From Ziziphus jujuba (lineage: Eukaryota > Streptophyta > Magnoliopsida > Rosales > Rhamnaceae): a DNA stretch of 64,000 bases. The stretch lies in assembly GCF_031755915.1 (NCBI RefSeq), contig NC_083383.1:24045001-24109000 (forward strand). Reading direction: 5' to 3'. The notes below the pieces were generated by a model. It ran no database searches, was not told the origin of the DNA, and saw nothing but the letters and a program-made list of their open reading frames with translations. Below are positions 12,145 to 22,899 of this stretch, piece after piece. Position numbers and translations under genes: made by a program. The stretch's first letter is position 1; the number at the start of each line of letters is the position of its first letter.

Positions 12145-12445
12145 CTATATTTCATAAGTATATAGATAGTGCAAGTAATATATAGTGATAGAAAATGTCA
12201 GATATCACCCCATAAGGATTGGTTTAGATATTTAACTAATTACCAAAATTATAACTAATTGTTTTTATCAAAGTACACTAACGAAATGTAGCAAGGAAAA
12301 TAAAAGCAAATTAAGAAATTAAACAATGAAAATTGTAAATTAACAAGAGCAAATGACAAGAGCAAGATATTTCAAGTAACAATCACTTGGTTCAAGTACT
12401 TAAAAAAAAACTACAGTCAACTAAGGAGCCTAGGATTTTTATCTC
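12145..12445. repeat. 300-bp partial copy of the outer element's LTR end
   Basis: It matches 24743-25040 in the same orientation: cataagtatat, then a shared string of landmarks (aaattaacaa, gcaaatgacaag, tcaagtactta, ggagcctaggat). It sits between the RNase H end and the integrase linker, where the family normally has only a short spacer. The edges show no obvious target-site duplication, so it may be a rearranged scrap and not a clean insertion. Confidence 0.65.
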
Positions 12446-12658
12446 CCTTCTACCTTTTGGATTTTTAAACTTGATAAATGGTTTGCCACTACATTTTCTT
12501 TTTTGCTTTATATCCTTGATTTCAAGATCAAATTCTTGTAGAAGTAAGATCCATCAGATTGAACAAGGCTTAGCATTCTTTTAGCTTAAAGGTATCTTAT
12601 GGTGACGTCAGTGAAAACAATGACCTTAGACTCCAAGAATATATGAACGAAACTGATC
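12446..12658 (-). pseudogene. Athila-like RNase H, C-terminal half
   Basis: Minus strand reads FRSYILGVKVIVFTD (canonical FRSYLLGSKVIVFTDH), then ENVVANHLSSL (canonical ENVVADHLSRL), with frame changes between. The N-terminal half (STIEKKMLAMVF) lies at 19639 and beyond. The domain was split by the 7-kb element with TSD acaca. The metal-binding Asp of FTD is kept, but the Asp of VADHLS is Asn. Confidence 0.8.
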
Positions 12659-12663
12659 ACACA

Positions 12664-14386
12664 TGATGTGCAAAATCAACTCGCAAGTGCACAAATCGTT
12701 TTCAAGTAATAAAGTGGAAAAATAAGGTTGTCGTACCCAAGGGATTAAAAATTAAGTACCAAAGATAATTAGATTTTGATAATATTTGAATTAACAATTA
12801 AGATGACAATTGAAAATTAGATAAACTAAATTAAACAAAAACAAGAAATTAAAATTAGATCAATTTGAAGTAAGAGAGTGAGTTTAATAATTATGAATAC
12901 TACGGCATTTGATTTCACCACTAACTATTCCAATTTAATTACTTAAATATGTGAATTTAATTAACCAGTAGTTTTGTTAACTACACTTAATCATCAAATT
13001 AATCAAAAATAGTTTCCACCCACAATTGATAATATTCACATAACCTAGTTTATTCATTCCGGCCTATAAATTAAATCATACAAATTCATTAAGTATAGAT
13101 TAAGCAAATAATATGGCATGAGACATAACTATTTTCCAATCAATTGTGCATTCATGTAAATCATTGGAAATATATAATATTATCCTTTTCCAAGCTCAAA
13201 TATTATTAAAATCATTCATTCCTTCCCGCCTATAAAAGCATTAAGCATACTAATGATTTATTAACAAAACATATTACTAATTAATAAAACTCAACATATA
13301 TTAAAATAATTAAACCTTCATAGTTAGGGCTATATCATAGCCCTAATTATGAAATTAGTTCATGGAAAAAATAATTTCAACATCCATAATTATAAAGAAA
13401 AAAACAATAATGTTCACAATTAAAGAGAAAGAGAAGAGAATAAAAACTATTGAAGAAATCCTCCTCCAAAAGCTCTCCAAGTCGCAGCCTTCTTCTCCAA
13501 GCAAGCCCACGTCTCTATGCCCCCTCCAAACTGTCTGATTGATCTTCTAAAACTCTAAAACTTTAAAACCCTAGAACCCTTAAAAGAACCTTAGAAACTC
13601 CTAAAATTTGGTTTATTTCTATTTAAGCCTCCTAAAAGCTCTTAAATAACTCTCTAAACTTGTAAATCTTCCTTCAATGTGGTGGGGGCTATATATATAG
13701 GACCTTGGGAACCTTTTTCTCTTTTTATTTTCAATTTGGGAGTCTTAGAAGATACCTTTTTTAGGCCATGAAGAGGGTTGGACGAATTTCATGTATAAAA
13801 AGGAAACTTGATATTACTTGTTCTCTACTAGTTTCCTTTTATCTAATTCCTCATAAAAAAAAATAGTTAATTAGTCTAATTTACCCTTAATGAAGCATGT
13901 GACATGACATGTACCTTATTAATGATAAATTAACCAATTATTGCCACTTGTCTTTATCTTGGCCCCTAAATTGCCTTGATTCCCTCTTTTGATCAATGGT
14001 GGAGATTTAACTAGAATATTCCTTTTTATAAATTCCAAACTTTCAATGGCGATAACTCTTTGCTCGCACCTCGAAATTCAAAAATAATGAGACATTTGAG
14101 ATCGTCAGATTGTGAGGATTCATATGACATCCACTTCCACCATGAAATTCACGATAGAATCTTTAAAGAATCTTTTCAATGCTTGATCCGTTCGAGATTA
14201 ATCTTGCTTCACACCATAATTCGACCCAAGGAATTCATTTTTATGGTTGTTTGCTTAAAATTCTTCCTCTTTCACCTAGATTAGGAAAAATACATAATTA
14301 AGAATTTTTCCATAACAAATTAACACAAACTAACAAATATTAAGCTATAAATATAGCATAAAATTATCAATATTTTAGGCTTAACA
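12664..14386 (-). repeat. 3' LTR of the non-autonomous element
   Basis: On the plus strand it starts TGATGTGCAAAATC and ends TTAACA. It aligns along its whole length with 17911-19633. The TATA-like string ctatatatatagg lies at about 13688-13702. Short open stretches inside it are not genes. Confidence 0.93.
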
Positions 14387-14402
14387 AATACCCCCAAACT
14401 TA
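14387..14402 (-). other. Polypurine tract of the non-autonomous element
   Basis: On the minus strand the sequence AAGTTTGGGGGTATTT directly precedes the 3' LTR start (TGTTAA). This is the expected position and composition of the plus-strand primer of reverse transcription. Confidence 0.8.
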
Positions 14403-16344
14403 AGATTTGCTAGTCCCTAACAAAGAAAAAGAATAAGGAAATGAATTTTTTTTTTTTTTTTAAGAACATAAGATACTTTAATGGGTTGCCTTAAAGATTG
14501 TATAACATATGAATTTTCAAATGGTTTCAAAGTAATTATGTAACTCAATACCTTATCTTCTATCCAACATATATGATACTTCCAATGTTTGTGTGTGGAA
14601 ATCAATTTATACACTTAATATCATGCATTTGAATAAATTTACAAGAATTAGAGATTGATAATAAAGTATGAACTACCATATGCTTGACTTAATTATCACT
14701 CTCCACTACTGTAGGCTAATGCACCACCTTGAATCATTAGGACTTCATGGCTTTTATTGTTAGGGCTAAAAGGGTATGGCTTAACAGAAAGAAAAGAATA
14801 AGATATAATAAATCAATGAAAGAAAGCTAAAATTAAATATCAATGAATAAATTATTTGTAAAAATTTTTTCCTTCTTAGATTTTCTTTTCTTCTTTCCTT
14901 CTTTTCTTCTTTTAACTTTCAATAGAAACTTACAAATCTTCTATTTCTCCTTTTCATTGTATGTATATTTTTTCTTCTTTTTCACAACACACATATATAT
15001 ATATATATTTTCAATTGTTTTGCTTTTGTTTTTTCTTTTCACTGAACCCCCTCATTTTTCTTCTTATTACACATTCAAACCTCCAACTTACACAAAAATA
15101 CATACTAAAGCCAAATTCACCAAATACTTAACCTCCAAACTTTATTTTTTTCCTTTTTCTTCAACACTCCCACTAACTCATAAGCATATATTCATATCAA
15201 TTCAATTGCTTTATAGTATGCTCAAGGTACGAAAAAAAAAATTTAAGGCTAAAAAAGGGTAAGTAAAAATGTTCTTAGTAATGCATTCACCTAGGATTTC
15301 GCCTCAAGTAATAATCAAGCAAGTTATAGAGTTCAATTAATAATAAAGTACTCTAATTCATGCAAACCTTCTTCAAAACACAATCTAAATTATGCATTAT
15401 TGATTATGTGCTCAAAATTTATTGAAAATAACAACATGTGAATATAATTTCAAGTATTTAAGCATATACAAAAACAAATCCACTATCTAAAAACCAATTT
15501 ATTTTCAATCATAGTCTTATCATTGGCTCATTAAAGTACTTAAGAAAACACCACAAAAACAATTTTTTTTTTCAATAATAAAAATCAACCAAATAAAACA
15601 AACACACACGAAAATTTTTTTAAATTTTTTTAAAATTTTTTTTAAACTTTTATGAAGGAAAGTAAAAACCAAAACTAACATGCATAAAAACTAATAAAAA
15701 CACTTAAAAGGACAAGATTTAAAAGATGCAAAGCATGCTTTTCATCGCAAACTTAAAATAAACAATGTCCTCATTGTGAAAAACATAAAATAAAGCAAAA
15801 GTAAATAAAAGGTAAAGAATACTCCCCTTTGAAAACATGGAATATTCCTCGCAATGTGAAAACTTGGGAAAAAACCTGCATGTTGCATTTTCCCTACACA
15901 CCATACGGCCGAAAAGAAGGGCATGTGCCCATACAATTTGATGTACTCCAATGCATATTCAAGGTGGTTATACTTCAAAAACCTGGCTTTAGACTTGAAA
16001 TTCTCAACATTCATCTTTTGCTCTTTTGCACCTAAACATCTTAAAACCTTGCAAGAATTCAAATAAAACACATCAAAACATCCTAAAATAAGAAAACAAC
16101 TAAAAACAACTAAAATAAATAGATAAATATAAGGTAAAGAAAGAAACTTGGGTTGCCTCCAAGAGCGCTTGTTTAAAGTCATTAGCTTGACTTCATCCTT
16201 TTGATGTTCAACCTGGATTAAATATGTAAATGATGTCATCCTCATAATATTGTCCAAGCTTATGATATGGAAATTGTGCATGATGATAATCTTGTGGCCT
16301 TAGCAAACTTTTAACTCCTTGTACTATATAAGTCTCAATTTGAA
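14403..16344. other. Non-coding internal region of the non-autonomous element
   Basis: AT-rich, with a long pyrimidine-rich plus strand at about 14860-15180 and A/T homopolymers near 15600-15650. Open stretches on either strand are low-complexity (Phe/Leu or Lys) and show no known domain. The region sits where an autonomous relative would carry pol. Confidence 0.6.
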
Positions 16345-17049
16345 CTAAAAGCATGAATTGAACTTTCTTTTCGGTAGATTGGATTCTTTTAGGTCCAAAA
16401 ATGCTTTGTTTGTCTCCTTTTGGGATGCATTCAACCTCAATTGCATTTTTGGAGCATGGATATACATCTTAGGCTTTTGAAAATTCAATATTTGGCTTGA
16501 AAAGTTGAGATTTAGCCTCTGTTGGTAAGCAATCTTCATGAAGTGCGGCCATAGCTTTATCCTCATCGGATTGGCCAAATTTTGGCTTGATTGATTCCTT
16601 GACTTATCCTTTTCATGATCCTTAAGTCCTTTTTGCAATGAATTTGAAGGAAAATTAGAAAATTCCCATGAACTAGTGATAGTGCGTTGGGAAACTTCTT
16701 CTGGTGGGCAATCTTGGTCATGTGTGTGTACCTTATTAAAATTATCCAAAATTGAAGATTCTTGTTGCATTTCACTCCTTATAGACACCTTTTCATGTTC
16801 CTCAAATTTTTCATCATTATGTGGCTCTTGAAAGGATTCAAATTCATCAACTTGCTTATTACAAGTAATCTCCATGTTAGTTTTCAAGTCTTCTTGAGAT
16901 CCTTGTGAAAAAGTTGTCATTGGTTGCTCCAATTGAACTTGAAAGTTTGTACTTGGAGAATATTGATTTTGCAACTTGCCAATCACTTCATAACATTTAG
17001 AAAATGTTTCCCTATGCCTTTCCATACACTCGATCAAAGATGTACTCAC
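16345..17049 (-). CDS. Gag-like frame, C-terminal part, non-autonomous element
   Basis: A 234-codon open frame on the minus strand, hydrophilic and Gln/Glu/Ser-rich (FQEPHNDEKFEEHEKVSIRS). It has no recognisable catalytic motif. It lies downstream of the zinc-knuckle frame (17095-17505) and is separated from it by a stop and about 45 bp. It is most simply the remaining part of the same gag-like polyprotein. I could not name a domain, so this is inferred from position within the element. Confidence 0.5.
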   Translation of the reverse strand: MSTSLIECMERHRETFSKCYEVIGKLQNQYSPSTNFQVQLEQPMTTFSQGSQEDLKTNMEITCNKQVDEFESFQEPHNDEKFEEHEKVSIRSEMQQESSILDNFNKVHTHDQDCPPEEVSQRTITSSWEFSNFPSNSLQKGLKDHEKDKSRNQSSQNLANPMRIKLWPHFMKIAYQQRLNLNFSSQILNFQKPKMYIHAPKMQLRLNASQKETNKAFLDLKESNLPKRKFNSCF

Positions 17050-17094
17050 TTGATAACTTGAAAGATCTAAATTGTCATACCTTGAATAACTTTG

Positions 17095-17505
17095 TCAATC
17101 ACTCCATCCAGAATTATATGTGTTGGAATAAAAATTATGCTTTGGAAAGTCTTTGAATGGCTCTTCTGGAGCAAAAGGACTTCCTACTTGACAATGTTCA
17201 CTTAAATGGTTGCCTCCACACCATTGACATGTTATAGCTTGAACCTCAAAATGTGCAACTTGATTATATTGTCTTGATAAGTCTTCAATTGAGTCTTCTA
17301 GAGCAAAAGGATTCCCCACTTGACAATTTTCACTTGAGTGATTTACTCCACACCATTCATAAGATACAGCTTGAACTCTAAAATTTGCAATGAGTTTAGA
17401 CATGATAGCAAGATTCTTTTGTAACTCGATAAAATTTTCACTTGGAGAACTAGTTGGCTCCCCATAATCCCAATAAGGTTGATGACCATAAGCTTGATAT
17501 TCCAT
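17095..17505 (-). CDS. Gag-like protein with two tandem zinc-knuckle repeats
   Basis: A 136-codon frame starting MEYQAYGHQP about 400 bp inside the 5' LTR, the position of gag. It carries two copies of a CX2CX3HX4C knuckle: CQWCGGNHLSEHC is intact, while YEWCGVNHSSENC has Tyr for the first Cys. Each is followed by a QVGxPFA string and an acidic stretch, so a roughly 45-residue unit is duplicated. Athila-type Gag proteins have knuckles of the CX2CGGxHxxxxC form. The predicted role is RNA packaging into virus-like particles. The end has an opal/ochre stop, and no fused protease follows. Confidence 0.6.
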   Translation of the reverse strand: MEYQAYGHQPYWDYGEPTSSPSENFIELQKNLAIMSKLIANFRVQAVSYEWCGVNHSSENCQVGNPFALEDSIEDLSRQYNQVAHFEVQAITCQWCGGNHLSEHCQVGSPFAPEEPFKDFPKHNFYSNTYNSGWSD

Positions 17506-17887
17506 GATTTTCCTTAAAAGAAAACACTAACAAAACAAAGGTTCAAATTAATTGCAAGTTTATCAAGCAAACAATTAAAATTAAACCCTAATATACAAAC
17601 TAAAATTGAAAATAATAAAGATAAACAAAAGTTGAAAATAAGAAAAACCCCTAAGTATGCATAACTTTTAACCTAGACACCAATAAATTAAAAATACAAT
17701 TTTGGTTTCAAGTACCATAAAATAAGTATTAAAAATTCAAAGCAAGTTGGCCAAACAAGCAAAGAATTAAAACCCTAGCATGCAACACTAAAACCCAAAA
17801 TTAAGAAATAAATATAAAAATTTAAAATAAGAAAATAATGTTCAAAGTACTACTAAACCCAATCCGAATTAATATTAATTCCTTAAT

Positions 17888-17904
17888 CCCCGGCAATGGT
17901 GCTA
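17888..17904 (-). other. Primer-binding site, tRNA-Asp type
   Basis: On the minus strand the bases next to the 5' LTR read TAGCACCATTGCCGGGG. The 3' end of plant tRNA-Asp (GTC) is complementary to TGGCGCCGTTGCCGGGG, which gives 14 of 17 matches. All three differences are G to A, as expected of methylated-CpG and related decay. Athila elements are known to use tRNA-Asp. The distance from the LTR end is 6 bp. Confidence 0.8.
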
Positions 17905-17910
17905 AAAACT

Positions 17911-19633
17911 TGATGTGTAAAATCAACTCGCAAGTGCATGAATCATTTTTAAGTAATAAAGTGGAAAAATAGGGTTGTCGTACCCAAGGGATTAAGAATT
18001 ATAATTAGGTTTTGGTAATATTTGAACTAGCAATTAAGATGACAATTGAAAATTAAATAAACTAAAATAAACAAAAATAAGAAATTAAAATTAGATCAAT
18101 TTCAAGTAAGAGAGTGAGTTTAATAATTATGAATACTACGACATTTGATTTCACCATTAACTATTCCAATTTAATTACTTAAATATATGAATTTAATTAA
18201 CTAGTAATTTTGTTAACCACACTTAATCACAAAATTAATCAAAAGTAGTTTCCACTCACAATTGATAATATTCACATAACCTAATTTATTCCTTCTGGCC
18301 TATAAATTAAATCATGCAAATTCATTAAGCATAGATTAAGCAAATAATATGGCATGAGACATAACTATTTTCCAATCAATTATGCATTCATTTAAATCAT
18401 TGGAAATCCATAATATTATCCTTTTCCAAGCTCAAATATTATTAAAATCATTCATTCCTTCCCGCCTATAAAAGCATTAAGCATACCAATGATTTATTAA
18501 CAAAACATATTACTAATTAAATAAAACTCAACATATATTAAAATAATTAGACCTTCATAGTTAGGGCTACATCATAGCCCTAGCTATGAAATTAGTTCAT
18601 GGCAAAAATAATTTCAACATCCATAATTATAAAGAAAAAAACAATAATGTTCACAATTAAAGAGAAAGAGAAGAGAATAAAAACTATTGAAGAAATCCTC
18701 CTCCAAAAGCTCTCCAAGTCGCAGCCTTCTTCTCCAAGCAAACCCACATCTCTATGCCCCCTCCAAACTCTCCAATTAATCTTCTAAAACTCTAAAACTT
18801 TAAAACCCTAGAACCTCTTAAGAGAACCTTAGAAACTGCCAAAATTTGGTTTGTTTCTATATAAGCCTCCTAAAAGCTCTTAAATAACTTTCTAAACTTG
18901 TATATCGTCCTTCAATATGGTGGGGGCTATATATATAGGACCTTGGGAACCTTTTTCTCTCTTTATTTTCAACGTGGGAGTCTTGGAAGATACCTTTTTT
19001 TAGGCCATGAAGAGGGTTTGACGAATTTCATGTGTAAAAAGAAAACTTGATATTACTTGTTCTCTACTACTTTCCTTTTATCTAATTCCCCATAAAAAAA
19101 TAGTAATTAGTCTAATTTACCCTTAATGAAGCATGTAAGATGACATATGCCTCATTAATGATAAATTAACCAAGTATTGCCATTTCTCTTTATCTTGACC
19201 CCCAAATTGCCTTGATTCCCTCTTTTGATCAATGGTGGAGATTTAATTAGAATATATCTTTTTATAAATTCCAAACTTTTAATGACGATAACTCTTTGCT
19301 CGCACTTTGAAATTCAAAAATAATGAGACATTTGAGATTGTTAGATTGTGAGGATTCATATGACATCCACTTCCACCATGAAATTCCCGACAAAATTTTT
19401 ATGGAATCTTTAAGGAATCTTTTCAATGCTTGATCCGTTCGAGCTCAATCTTGCTTCCCACCATAATTCTACCCAAGGAATCCATTTTTATGGTTGTTTT
19501 CTTAAAATTCTTCCTCTTTCACCTAGATTAAGAAAAATACATAATTAAGTATTTTTCCATAACAAATTAACACAAACTAACAAATATTAAGCTATAAATA
19601 TGGCATAAAATAATCAATATTTTAGGCCTAATA
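17911..19633 (-). repeat. 5' LTR of the non-autonomous element
   Basis: On the plus strand it starts TGATGTGTAAAATC and ends CTAATA, where the left copy ends TTAACA, so the terminal CA has become TA. In the direction of transcription (minus) a TATA-like string is seen at about 18928-18940. The same pyrimidine/AT landmarks as the left LTR occur at the same spacing. Confidence 0.93.
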
Positions 19634-19638
19634 ACACA

Positions 19639-20803
19639 CAAAGACCATTGCTAACATTTTCTTTTCGATAGTGGAATAATTCAATTAAGTATCATTGAGA
19701 GTAGAATATGGCTTTAAAAACCTTGTCCCACCTTTATCCAAGAGCAGCTGCAATTCCAAAGTCACTTGCATCACATATAATCTTAAACAGTTCATTCCAA
19801 TTGGGCACCACCATAATTGTAGTTGTGGTGAAGTTCTCCTTAATCAAATTAAATGTTTCATATAAGCTTCATCAAACACAAAGGGACATCCTTCTCAAGC
19901 AAATTGTATAATGGCTTCACTATCTTTGAAAAATCATTAATAAATCGCAAGTAGAAACCTTTGTGTCCAGGGAAGCTTTAAACACCACTTACATTTGTTG
20001 GTGGAGGAAGCTTCTCAATTGTGGCAATTTTGGCTTGATTAACTTCTAAACCTTTCGAAGATAGTTGATGTCCTAAAATAGTTCTCTTTTTCACCATGAA
20101 ATGGCTTTTTTCTTTTTGACAACTAAATTTGTCTCTTCACATTTTTTCAACACACAAGACAAGTTATGCAAACAATAACCAAATGAAGTCCCGAACATCG
20201 AGAAATCATTCATAAATAATTTTATAATGTTACTCACCATATCAAAATTGATCATCATCATGTATTTTTAGAATGTGGTGACAGCATTACAAGTCCAAAG
20301 GGTATCTATTGAAAAATGAAAATTTTGTACGAACAAGTAAAATTTATTTTCTCTTAGTCTTCCAAGGCTATTATAGTTTGGTTGTACACAGAGTATCCAT
20401 TCAAGAAAAATAATATTGATACACAACATGTTGATCTAACATTTAATCGATGAATGGTAGCGAGAAGTGATCCTTCTCGATGGCCTTGTTTAGCCTTCGA
20501 TAATCGATGCAAAAATGCCTCTTAGTGATGGTCATAGAAGGAATAACTTATCATTAGAATTTTTAATCACCATAATGCTATATTTTTTAGGAACAACTTG
20601 GACGAGGCACACCAAAAAACTATTAAAAATTGCATAAATAATGCCCACATTCCATAGTTTCATCACTTCCTTCCTCATAACTTATTGGTCGATCAGATTC
20701 AATAGACGTTGATGCTCAATAGAAGGTTTATAATCTTCCTTCATAAGGATCTTGTTTTCGTAAATTGAAAGGCTTGTACCTTTAATGTTCTTGATTGACC
20801 AAC
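19639..20803 (-). pseudogene. Athila-like reverse transcriptase and RNase H N-terminal half
   Basis: Minus strand, from 20803: SWSIKNIKGTSLSIYENKIL, then HQRLLN, VQVVPKKY, TFQRCM region, IFSDMVSNIIKLFMNDFSMF (RT active box, with FMND where FMDD is canonical), GTSFGYCLHNL, LKKCEETNLV, KGLEVNQAKIATIEKLPPPT and FYLRFINDFSKIVKPLYNLL, ending STIEKKMLAMVF at 19640. This is the full block order of Athila RT-RNase H. The second catalytic Asp is retained, but the first is Asn (FMND). Stops and frameshifts are present. The 3' half of RNase H is at 12446-12658. Confidence 0.85.
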
Positions 20804-20808
20804 TTATA

Positions 20809-21935
20809 TGATGAGAATCCATCCGTACCCGTACAACCGACTACCTGTTGGGGTGTTGATCCTGTACAATTGAAGACAAAACCAATCACAAGAGCACAAG
20901 CTAAAAGATTTAAGATAACCTAGTTAGCTTCATTCAAGGTGTTATTAAATCCCAAGAGGACATGACAATACCCGAAGATCTAATGTCCGTCTTATGCATC
21001 CAAGTTATAAAGGCGAAAATGGAGCCGACAAGTCGTTTTTGTGCTTCTATGCACTTTAGGCAGCAAGGAATGAATTTATTGACTTATGAAAGTGATTGAG
21101 CACTCTAAGGGGCCATAAAATCATGCCAAGGCAGAAGCAAGGTTAGTCATTCATCACATTTATGCATACATCTTCAATTTAGCAAAAAATGCATGGTTTT
21201 GGTGATGGCTTTGACCTTTCTTGTGGATCAAGCAAGTTTTCATTATTTCAATCAAGGGCAATATATGAGAACCAATATTAATCCTATTTGGCATCCTACA
21301 TGGCATATTAAAGCTGATTTGGAGCCTAAACTAGCTACTGATTGGACAAAGATGGCTTAGTTGTAAAACTAGTCAATTAGTTTCCTAATCTGCAATTTGA
21401 CTTTTGTTTTAGGAAATTAGTCATTTATTTTGATTTTTATTTGATTACTGGACAAATAAACTTAGGAAAGTTGATAATTTACTATTTTATTGTAAATTAA
21501 TTATTTCCTATTTCAAAATTAAAGAGTTAATTAATCCAATCTATATTAGAAAAGGTTGGAAAATTCGGCCACATCATGTTTCCTTATCACTTGGCCAGTT
21601 TTAACCTAATCCTTTTAGGGTTTTGCTTTGTTCATTCAAGCCTATTTAAATGTTTATTTTTCAATGAGAAGACAGCTTAGATATTATTCAAAAATTATTT
21701 GTGAGAAAGAATTCTCTTTGTTCTCTTTGAACACCTAAAACACTTAATAGAGATCAAGTGTGCTAGTTTGACTTATCAATAGAACATCTATCACTATTGT
21801 GGTGTCTTCATCATATATCAAGGTTTCTAATCACAAGTTGATTAAGCGTTAAGGTGACCATTATAACTTGAACTGAATTGTGATTTTGGCTAATATAATA
21901 CAGATGTAGGAGCAAGTTAACCTAGGTTCGTATCA
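20809..21935 (+). mobile_element. Solo LTR B2 (family B) with TSD ttata/taata
   Basis: 1127 bp, starting TGATGAGAATCC and ending GTATCA, collinear with B1 at 10858-11988. It is flanked by ttata (20804-20808) and taata (21936-21940), a 5-bp duplication with one change. It separates KYKLAI (ending near 21941) from SWSIKNIKG (starting near 20803) of the host polyprotein, which are adjacent in the family (KKAIGWTISDIKG). Its counterpart of the B1 open frame carries an early stop. Confidence 0.88.
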
Positions 21936-21940
21936 TAATA

Positions 21941-22165
21941 GCCAACTTGTATTTTGTCAAAACTTTTAAAAACTCGTCTTCTTCTTTTTGACTCAAAGAT
22001 GAAGAAATCACCACTAGAAAAGAGGTATTTGAACCTAAATAAGCACATTTCAAATGTTTGGGAAAAGGCTTCCACTCTAGTTCTTTTGGAGCTGACTCCT
22101 CTTCCTTCACCTAAAAAAATCATCCATAAAAGCAATATTCTTACGAGATGCATCAACTATATGTG
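21941..22165 (-). pseudogene. Athila-like pol, protease to RT linker
   Basis: Minus strand reads EWKPFPKHLKCAYLGSNTSF, then SSSLSQKEEDEFLKVLTKYK. This matches the conserved LKPLPxHLKYxFLG ... ISSSL ... LLxVLxxYKxAIGW stretch before the RT core. Removal of solo LTR B2 joins it to the RT at 20803. Confidence 0.8.
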
Positions 22166-22471
22166 AGATGTTAAACCAATCATCAACCTTATTATCCAAT
22201 AAATCCAATGCATTAACATATTCAACATGCTCAATATGTTTTTAAACATGCACATCCTTAAACTAAGCATCAATTTCATCCATGTCATCAATTTCATTAT
22301 CAGTAAGACAAAAGAGAAGCATTCTCCTTTCTATCACTAGAATTTGCCAACATATTTTCAAGAGGATCAATTAGATAATGCTTATGGAAAAATGACACAA
22401 TACAAGAATCAACAACATCAATACAATCACAACTCTCTACATCCTCCGAGAATATCATAGTAGAAAGGATA

Positions 22472-22810
22472 TTAAAACTTACCTTTTTCATCATTTATTT
22501 TTAAAGCGAGGTTCCCACCAAATACATCTATCAATGCCTTTTTCATAGCTAGAAATGGGTGACCCAAAATCATAGGAATATCAAGATCCTCCCTCACATC
22601 CAAGATTACAAAGTCGATAGAAGATATAAACTTGTCAACCTTGACAAGTACATCTTTAATGATCCAGTGAGGGGAGATAAGCAATCTATTCACCATTGGG
22701 AGTGTCATTTTTGTATGCTGGAGATAAGCAATCTATTCACCATTGGGAGTGTCATTTTTGTATGCTTGACATCTCCAAGACCAATTCTTTTGAAAATAAA
22801 AAAAGGCAAT
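22472..22810 (-). pseudogene. Athila-like aspartic protease region with a 47-bp tandem duplication
   Basis: Minus strand reads DVLVKVDKFISSIDFVILDV and then DIPMILGHPFLAMKKALIDV, the C-terminal half of the Athila protease (usual DVLVKVDKFIFPVDFVVLDM ... PLILGRPFLATGxALIDV). A 47-bp direct repeat (22673-22719 and 22720-22766) duplicates part of the segment upstream and shifts the frame, because 47 is not a multiple of three. Confidence 0.85.
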
Positions 22811-22899
22811 TGATGTGAGTTCCTAAATCACATAATGGTTTATCAAAAGTTTTGCCACCCATATTACAATGAATTGTGAAAAGCTAGCATCGTTTAGCT

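Larger units (their letters stand above)
12664..19633 (-). mobile_element. Complete non-autonomous Athila-related LTR element (LARD-like) with TSD acaca
   Basis: A 6970-bp element with two LTRs of equal length (1723 bp each), a PBS next to the right LTR and a polypurine tract next to the left LTR, so it is oriented on the minus strand. Perfect 5-bp TSDs (acaca) lie at 12659-12663 and 19634-19638. The insertion is inside RNase H of the outer element, and host sense resumes across the joint. The internal 3.5 kb holds gag-like coding only. No protease, RT, RNase H or integrase is seen. It must therefore have been moved by enzymes of a related autonomous element. Confidence 0.92.

Noticed and set aside
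14843..15262. 139-codon Phe/Leu-rich open frame
   Set aside because: A T-rich tract of the non-autonomous element's internal region. The residues follow from base composition.
15742..16281. 179-codon minus-strand frame in the non-autonomous element
   Set aside because: It has no known motif, a hydrophobic low-complexity end, and no counterpart in the Athila gag/pol order. I could not support a product.
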